A stretch of 64,000 nucleotides of DNA from Lagopus muta (taxonomy: Eukaryota; Chordata; Aves; Galliformes; Phasianidae): positions 18,611,501 through 18,675,500 of the forward strand of contig NC_064443.1 of the NCBI RefSeq assembly GCF_023343835.1, given 5' to 3'. Shown one piece after another: positions 62,068 to 64,000 of this stretch. The notes below the pieces were generated by a model. It ran no database searches, was not told where the DNA came from, and saw only the letters and a program-made list of their open reading frames with translations. The first letter of the stretch is position 1. Each line of letters opens with the position of its first letter. The translations under genes were made by a program, and so were the position numbers.

Positions 62068-63376
62068 GTAAGCTCCTGAAGGAAGTGCTAAATAGAAAAT
62101 CAGTGCAGTGAGTGGATGGCTCTTCTTCTTGATGCTAATGCAAACACAGATACAGACTTTGGCTCCTTTACGGGTTGTCATAAATTATAGTGAACAAATT
62201 ATGCTGTTTCCTATCACTTTAATTAACTTTGGATCAGATTCTGCTGTGTTGGTTAAAAATAGCAGCTTTCACAAAAGGAGAAGTTGGAAATATTATTGTC
62301 AAAGCAATTTTGGATTAAAATGGGGTTGATAAGTATTGAGAAAGAAGAATTTTACGGTGCCTTTGTGCATTTCTGTGTAGAAAGGACGATCTCATTGTAC
62401 ATGTCACATGTTTCAGATGTGCTGACACCCATGAGAAGAGCCCTCCTCAGGAGGATTCCAGCCCTGGGCAGCTGAGCGGAGGCCCTTGTGATGCTGTGGA
62501 TAAGCTGAAATAACTACTCTGGCCAAGGCAAGCTTATCTAAATGAAAACCTGCCTTGCAAACCCTTTGGAGCCTTTCCCATCACCAGCACAAAAGCCCAT
62601 ATTTAAGATAGAAAATGAAATGTTTCAGCTTTCAATTTCAAACGAATGCAGTTATTTCAGTTCTTAAAAAAAAAAATCAGATGGCAGATTATTAAAAATT
62701 GCTGCGCTGCCCAAAAAGAGGACTTACAGCAAAATTCCACGTGTTACTCAAACAAAAACCATCCACACTTCTCTGGGATGAAGTGGTGGCAGTACCAATG
62801 AAGATGTGAAGTCTCTGTTTCCATTCTCCAGCAGCACGGCTGTGTGTTGGGTGCTGAGGCTGAGCGCATCGTGCACCATCGCTCCATTTAGCAACCTGTT
62901 CATCTGGATGGGATGCCCAGTGGGGACTCTGGCAGACATCAGCCCCTGGTGCTTTGAGCAGCCCTACACCGTGCTGGGCTGATAGGAGAGAGCTGCAGGG
63001 TCACGTTTCCCCTGCTAGTCACGTCAGATTCATCTGGGGCAGAAACTGGGACTTGAGAACCCGATTATAAGTTTGCTGTATCTCTGCCAAGTCTCCAGGC
63101 TTCATTTAGCCAACACTCTGAATTAATTTTCCCATTAAATGGATGCTTTCTTAAAATATAGGGAGAAAATCTTTTTCGCTGATAAGATTGTTCTGCGAAC
63201 CGTCCCTAATGAGCTGCTGTGTCATTCCCTCATGCCCAGACTGTTCCAGTATTAAGCATTCTAGTCTTCCACTTCCCTTTAAGAATGTTTCACTTTAGCT
63301 GGGACCTTCTTCAAATGAATTTCAAAAGCTGTTAGGAAAACATTTTATCTCTTTGTTTCGATTCACTTTTGTTCAG
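62068..63376. other. Unique non-coding stretch
   Basis: No gene or dispersed repeat was recognised. An A-run lies near 62666-62676. Confidence 0.5.
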
Positions 63377-63693
63377 GTGGGTGTTGGATCTACAGGGGTT
63401 ATTCACAGCGAATTCCAGGCGATTCCCAGAGATTTGGGATCCTCAAAACGTGGCTGTGATTATGATTTTTTGTTTGGCTGAGGATCTTTCACTCATTTCG
63501 TGGGATGTCTTAGGTGATTTATCGCAATCCATCTCCATTCTGCGGCGCATCTTTTCCATATCCTGGGAGAACAGATCAGATTCTCAGTGTGGTACTATGG
63601 CAGCTCCCACCTCTTTTAAACCAAAGTCTCACTGGGAGGAATTAAGTAAATTAGAAAAACTATCCAAGCAAGAGCTTTCTCTCCCTGGACCAG
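63377..63693 (+). other. Candidate exon, unknown protein
   Basis: 'tttcgattcacttttgttcag' precedes 317 bases that stay open in one frame up to a donor-like CCAG|GTAATG at 63694, phase 2 to phase 1. The peptide includes polar, helix-like stretches (HWEELSKLEKLSKQELSLPG). It is not recognised. A frame of this length is expected several times by chance in a window of this size. Confidence 0.2.
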
Positions 63694-64000
63694 GTAATGC
63701 CATAGCTGGTATTTATCTGCAGAAAGAACTCTCACATCCCAATGATTTTGCTTTTTAGTTTTTTACGCTATGAAGTATCATAATATTGCTTAATAGTGTC
63801 ATATTTTGCAGCCTGATCCCCTTTTCTTTTCCTTTCCCTTTGTGTTTGATGTAGTTGGGAGTCTCAGAGCCTGAAGACTGTGCTCACAAGGCTGCCTTCT
63901 CCCCTTGCCATGCAGATAAAGCATACTGTTTGTTTCACCCAAACAGTGCAAACTCAGTGGTGTAAAGAATTACAAAGTCCTGCGTGTAATGTACATTCTC
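63694..64000. other. Unique non-coding stretch at window edge
   Basis: Nothing recognisable was seen. A pyrimidine-rich tract lies at 63816-63843 (ccccttttcttttcctttcc). Confidence 0.5.

Noticed and set aside
1-64000. Bacterial, phage, plasmid, CRISPR or biosynthetic system
   Set aside because: There are no long adjacent ORFs, ribosome-binding sites, direct-repeat arrays or recognisable prokaryotic proteins. CR1 elements show this is bird nuclear DNA.
1-64000. Endogenous retrovirus or LTR pair
   Set aside because: I saw no paired long terminal repeats, primer-binding site or recognisable retroviral protein reading in any frame. A search against an avian LTR library would be needed to exclude solo LTRs.

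Overview
This window looks like nuclear DNA of a bird, most likely a galliform (chicken, turkey, quail or relative). The main evidence is about eleven truncated fragments of the 3' end of CR1, the dominant LINE family of birds. They are recognisable by the sense-strand phrases 'ttccaacc(t)' and 'gattctatgattctatg' and by their complements 'atcatagaatgg' and 'aaggaccttaaagatcat'. Simple repeats are few and short, no mammalian-type repeats (Alu, B1, L1) were seen, and base composition is moderately AT-rich. There are no operons, ribosome-binding sites, rRNA or tRNA genes, CRISPR arrays, or phage or plasmid genes. 

I could not identify any known protein-coding gene. Open reading frames are numerous but short, overlap on both strands and match no family I know, as expected for non-coding vertebrate DNA. 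The window is best read as intergenic or deep intronic sequence. 

Layout: 0-5.6 kb is unique AT-rich DNA with one CR1 fragment; a small CpG-rich patch lies near 5.64-5.88 kb. 6.9-7.6 kb holds an unusually protein-like stretch on the minus strand. 8.9-11.4 kb is AT-rich with a dense cluster of homeodomain-type TAATTA cores, followed by a good CR1 copy. 13-17 kb carries a candidate exon and two CR1 remnants. 20-30 kb is mostly unique, with several enhancer-like motif clusters and two exon-like segments. 31-34.2 kb is a local CR1 cluster, including a closely spaced inverted pair. 35-48 kb is unique, AT-rich and rich in octamer and TAATTA motifs, especially 40.9-41.1 and 47.1-47.3 kb. The longest CR1 fragment is at 48.35-48.63 kb. 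49-64 kb is unique sequence with further exon-like segments near the end. 

Two things deserve a second look. First, four plus-strand segments (24.2, 37.0, 52.3 and 62.0 kb) each have splice-like borders and an open frame, and their reading phases are mutually compatible, so they could belong to an unrecognised transcript. They could equally be decoy pseudo-exons, which are common in vertebrate introns. Second, perfect octamer sites (ATGCAAAT or its complement) occur at least twelve times, several of them inside homeodomain-motif clusters, suggesting a developmental regulatory landscape. Neither can be settled without RNA evidence or cross-species alignment.
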